From: Planctomycetes bacterium RIFOXYC2_FULL_41_27
GTDB lineage: Bacteria; Planctomycetota; Brocadiia; Brocadiales; Brocadiaceae
NCBI GenBank assembly: GCA_001828645.1
Contig: MHZD01000270.1
Span: 1 to 9,191 of the forward strand
Direction of reading: 5' to 3'
DNA length: 9,191 bases
Shown piece after piece: positions 6,710-9,191 of the stretch. The notes under the pieces are model-generated. The model was not told the origin of the DNA and did no database searches. It worked only from the letters and a program-made list of their open reading frames with translations. How positions within the stretch are numbered: the stretch's first letter is position 1; each line of letters begins with the position of its first letter. The position numbers and the translations under genes were made by a program.

Positions 6710-6813
6710 CAAATTCCAAATTTCTCCTTTGCATCTTCATTGTTTCTGTGATAATCACCAGTGTAGTCCATCACGCCGTGTGTATCAAGAAAATTTAACA
6801 CTTTGTTGTACAT
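6703..6813 (-). CDS. Small ORF (36 aa) overlapping the nrdD stop
   Basis: It begins MYNKVLNFLDTHGVMDYTGD and continues with YHRNNEDAKEKFGICA before TAG. The ATG (6811-6813) lies 17 bases upstream of the first base of the nrdD stop codon, in a different frame (19-base overlap), an arrangement typical of translational coupling. The composition is balanced and hydrophilic, with one cysteine, unlike random out-of-frame translation. The only Shine-Dalgarno-like sequence (AGAGGAGAG) is about 17 bases upstream, which is too far for ordinary initiation, so re-initiation after nrdD would be needed. The frame is closed by a TGA two codons before the ATG. I do not recognise a family. Its position between nrdD and nrdG suggests a part in anaerobic ribonucleotide reduction, but that is inference only. 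Confidence 0.5.
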   Translation of the reverse strand: MYNKVLNFLDTHGVMDYTGDYHRNNEDAKEKFGICA

Positions 6814-9191
6814 GATTCAGAAAGTACACTCTCCTCTTTTGGCAAGAAGTCGTTGACGCTGTAATTACCCTTGTGTCTGTCTGCCAGCTCGCCGATCTTT
6901 GATTTGTTCCAGTTATTGATACGACTAAAATACCCTACGATCCTTGAAATGCCGTACACATTTCTGGAACCACAGTATCCGCAGATATCGGTAAGTTTCT
7001 GGGTAACCTTCTTACAATCATTGCAAATAGTGAATTCCGGGGAAATCGTGACCTGTGCAGCCTGCGTGTTTTTAAAGGTCTTTTTTACCAGATTCATGAT
7101 GCTGGCTGGAGACGGCCTTTGCTCGCCAACAAATGCATGGATAATTGCGCCCGATTCAATCATGGTGTGAAACTTACTCTGGAGGAAGATTCGGGTAATC
7201 ATATCCACAGGCGCATCCGGGCGCAGATGCACACTATTGGTGTAGTAGAATTCATCCTTCTCGATATTTCCCTTGACCATGTCAGCGGCCTCCGGATAAT
7301 TCCTCACGTCAACCTTGGCAAGCCTTCTGCTTGCGCTTTCGGCAGGTGATTCCTCTAAGGAAAATTTTAAATTATATTTCTTTCCCTCTTCCTTGACACG
7401 CGTATACATGTGTGAAACAACCCGCAACCCCTGCTTAATCATATCATCGCCTTCGTGCAGTTCTCTTCCGGTCATAAATTGCAGGCACTCATTCAATCCC
7501 AGGATACCCACAATATAGGTTGAGGCCTCCAGATCAACATAAGGGCGGTCATCCCTGGCCTTCTTGCCAATCTCCCAGAGGGGCATTTCGGGACTTGACA
7601 TTAATTTTCCCACAAATTTCTTTTTCTGGAGATGCGCTTTGACGGCAATTTCAATACCTTTATCAATCTCTTTATACAATGCATCCCAATTGCCTTTTCC
7701 TGCTCTATAGGAGGCCTGCGGGAGGTTAATGGTAATATTCTGGAATCCGCAGAAACGCATACTTTCAGGGTGTTTGATCATATAATGGTCATCGATCGTG
7801 GTACGCAAACGGCAACAGGCAGAGAGCGTGATTTCATCCCTATCAAAGATGAAATAAGGGACACCGTTTTCGCTGGCTATCTGACATGCATATTCCAGGA
7901 GTTCGTACTGTTTGGGGTCGCTGAGGGTATCTTCATTAATGTGAAAATCACACTTCGGGAAGGCAAAGACGTGTCCATAGCAATCCCCCTCGCGCCATAC
8001 ATCCAGCATGGCTAATGTGAACTGACGGGCTGTTTCCTCATAATCTCCATAGGTTTTTCCTGTAGGTTTTCCACTGGGTCCAATAGCAGGAATATTCCTT
8101 AAGTATCGGGGAATGCCTGTATGAACATTGAAATCTAAGAATAACGTCTGGCCACCTCGGGAAAAAGAGCTCTGAGAGCAACTGAAAATAAGGTGTTGTG
8201 CCTCTTGTTTCATCTCTTTATAGCTCATGCCCTCCAGATAAGGGGCATACATGATGTTGACATATGCCACGCCAAGCGCACCCGCATAGTAGGCCTGCAT
8301 GGAAGCCAAAAATGTATTAAGATGCCCCGTCAGGGTGCGCGCATGCTTTGCCGGAGCTGATTCTGTATCCAGATTCTGGAGTGACAATCCGTATTTTTTT
8401 AAATATTCAAGGGAGTGGGAAGAACAGTATACCCGCGTCGGATAGCCCAGGTCGTGAATGTGCACCATCCCGTTCATGTGGGCGTCTGCCACTTCCTTTG
8501 AATATACCTCCTTGAGGGCAAACTGCTTTAAGGTATTCTCGGCAATTGCAAGGTTGATTGCCTCAGGGTTATTCGTGGAGATATTGCTGTTTTCCTTATT
8601 TTTTGACATGATCAGCTCTTCGAGGTCGTACTTGGGCATACCGATTACCTGCTGTTTTTCGAGTTTCTTGTCAAACCCCCTCTCGAAGAGTTCATTATCT
8701 ACCAGTTCTCGTATCAGCGACGTCGAAATACGATTTAATCCGGAGGAAAAAACCCTCTGTTCTACAGTGCCCGCAATTTCTCCTGAGACCTCTTCCGGCA
8801 GGTCGGCTTCCTTTTCCAGAGCCTCCGCAATCTTTCTTTTATCCCATGGGAACGTTTCGTCTTTCGTCTCCGTGTTTACCAGAAGGGAGACATCTGTCGT
8901 GTCTGCACGTTTCTTGGTTTGTTTTCTCACCCGAAGGGATTCGCGACTCCTCGCCCTTTTATCACGATAGAGGATGTAAGCCTTGGCTGTCTTGGCATGT
9001 CCGGTTTCTATGAGCACCTTTTCTACAATATCCTGTATATCTTCAATACCGGGGGTCTGTCCAGCATATTTTTTTTCCAGAAACATGGTAACAACAACCG
9101 CTAGTTCATCTGCCAGGGCGCGGTCTTCACCGCCCACTGCCTGCGCCGCATTAAATATGGCATCGGCGATTTTTTTCTCGTTAAAAGGTAC
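6795..9191 (-). CDS. nrdD: Anaerobic (class III) ribonucleoside-triphosphate reductase, 5' partial
   Basis: The frame is open to the right edge, giving 798 residues. The GTG at 9135-9137 is an internal codon and not the start, because the codons before it (VPFNEKKIADAIFNAA) are the beginning of an ATP-cone. Numbered from that GTG, ATP-cone 1 ends near 65. A second ATP-cone-like region (FPWDKRKIAEALEKEADLPE through SLIRELVDNELFERGF) spans about 82-155. The ten-stranded barrel domain follows, with the likely thiyl-radical cysteine in the ACCRLR loop (C441/C442). A zinc site is formed by C705, C708, C719 and C722, and the glycyl-radical glycine is G735 in RIVGYFSR (codon 6933-6935). The enzyme reduces NTPs to dNTPs under anaerobic conditions after activation by NrdG. 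Unusual is a C-terminal extension past the usual end, finishing SCTTKC, a C-x3-C pair at 776/780. Allosteric control by ATP/dATP through the cones is expected. Confidence 0.96.
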   Translation of the reverse strand, partial: VPFNEKKIADAIFNAAQAVGGEDRALADELAVVVTMFLEKKYAGQTPGIEDIQDIVEKVLIETGHAKTAKAYILYRDKRARSRESLRVRKQTKKRADTTDVSLLVNTETKDETFPWDKRKIAEALEKEADLPEEVSGEIAGTVEQRVFSSGLNRISTSLIRELVDNELFERGFDKKLEKQQVIGMPKYDLEELIMSKNKENSNISTNNPEAINLAIAENTLKQFALKEVYSKEVADAHMNGMVHIHDLGYPTRVYCSSHSLEYLKKYGLSLQNLDTESAPAKHARTLTGHLNTFLASMQAYYAGALGVAYVNIMYAPYLEGMSYKEMKQEAQHLIFSCSQSSFSRGGQTLFLDFNVHTGIPRYLRNIPAIGPSGKPTGKTYGDYEETARQFTLAMLDVWREGDCYGHVFAFPKCDFHINEDTLSDPKQYELLEYACQIASENGVPYFIFDRDEITLSACCRLRTTIDDHYMIKHPESMRFCGFQNITINLPQASYRAGKGNWDALYKEIDKGIEIAVKAHLQKKKFVGKLMSSPEMPLWEIGKKARDDRPYVDLEASTYIVGILGLNECLQFMTGRELHEGDDMIKQGLRVVSHMYTRVKEEGKKYNLKFSLEESPAESASRRLAKVDVRNYPEAADMVKGNIEKDEFYYTNSVHLRPDAPVDMITRIFLQSKFHTMIESGAIIHAFVGEQRPSPASIMNLVKKTFKNTQAAQVTISPEFTICNDCKKVTQKLTDICGYCGSRNVYGISRIVGYFSRINNWNKSKIGELADRHKGNYSVNDFLPKEESVLSESCTTKC

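Noticed and set aside
6780..6830. Programmed -1 frameshift joining nrdD to the 36-codon ORF
   Set aside because: The ORF is in the -1 frame, but a TGA closes that frame just upstream and no convincing slippery heptamer is seen in the short window left, so re-initiation is the simpler reading.
7632..8015. Open frame of 127 codons on the + strand opposite nrdD
   Set aside because: It is antisense to the catalytic barrel codons of nrdD, with no ribosome-binding site or recognisable domain.
8458..8970. Open frame of 170 codons on the + strand opposite nrdD
   Set aside because: It lies wholly antisense to a clearly identified coding region, has a Ser/Leu/Phe-rich composition typical of antisense translation, and has no family resemblance.
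6795..9137. Taking GTG 9135-9137 as the nrdD start
   Set aside because: The frame remains open to the window edge and the 18 codons before it encode the start of an ATP-cone, so the gene is truncated by the window and does not start there.

Overview
The window reads as a chromosomal stretch from an anaerobic bacterium of moderate G+C. An oxygen-sensitive class III ribonucleotide reductase (nrdD with its radical-SAM activase nrdG) and a bacterial-type SMC condensin support this. Intergenic regions are full of short dispersed palindromic repeats, and there is a tiny Lys/Ala-rich protein. From memory this combination fits anammox-type Planctomycetes (Brocadiales), but that assignment is an inference from general character and not from any marker gene.

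Layout. At 2-586 (+) is the 3' part of a polytopic membrane protein of unknown function, whose last codons run into a CAGATT-type repeat. At 587-818 there is no gene, but there is a short CAGATT array and a MITE-like element with near-perfect 15-bp terminal inverted repeats. At 819-1646 (-) is an Abi-alpha/DUF4393-like gene that looks more A+T-rich than its neighbours. Its start lies inside a REPIN-like pair of palindromes (1643-1715). At 1786-5412 (-) is a complete smc. At 5458-5735 there are dispersed repeats and a strong 13-bp hairpin. At 5736-5828 (-) is a 30-codon basic protein with a near-consensus Shine-Dalgarno. At 5879-6613 (-) is nrdG. At 6703-6813 (-) is a 36-codon ORF that overlaps the nrdD stop. 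From 6795 to the right edge (-) is nrdD, whose 5' end lies outside the window.

How the genes work together. NrdG uses S-adenosylmethionine and a 4Fe-4S cluster to install the glycyl radical on NrdD, which then makes dNTPs without oxygen. The order nrdD, 36-codon ORF, nrdG, 30-codon ORF, all on one strand with short gaps, suggests one transcript. SMC, on the same strand but beyond a repeat-rich gap, compacts and segregates the chromosome. The Abi-alpha-like gene is the only accessory-looking gene and is bracketed by repeats.

Most worth a second look are the C-terminal C-x3-C tail and double ATP-cone of NrdD, the two very small genes, and the repeat-bracketed Abi-alpha-like gene.
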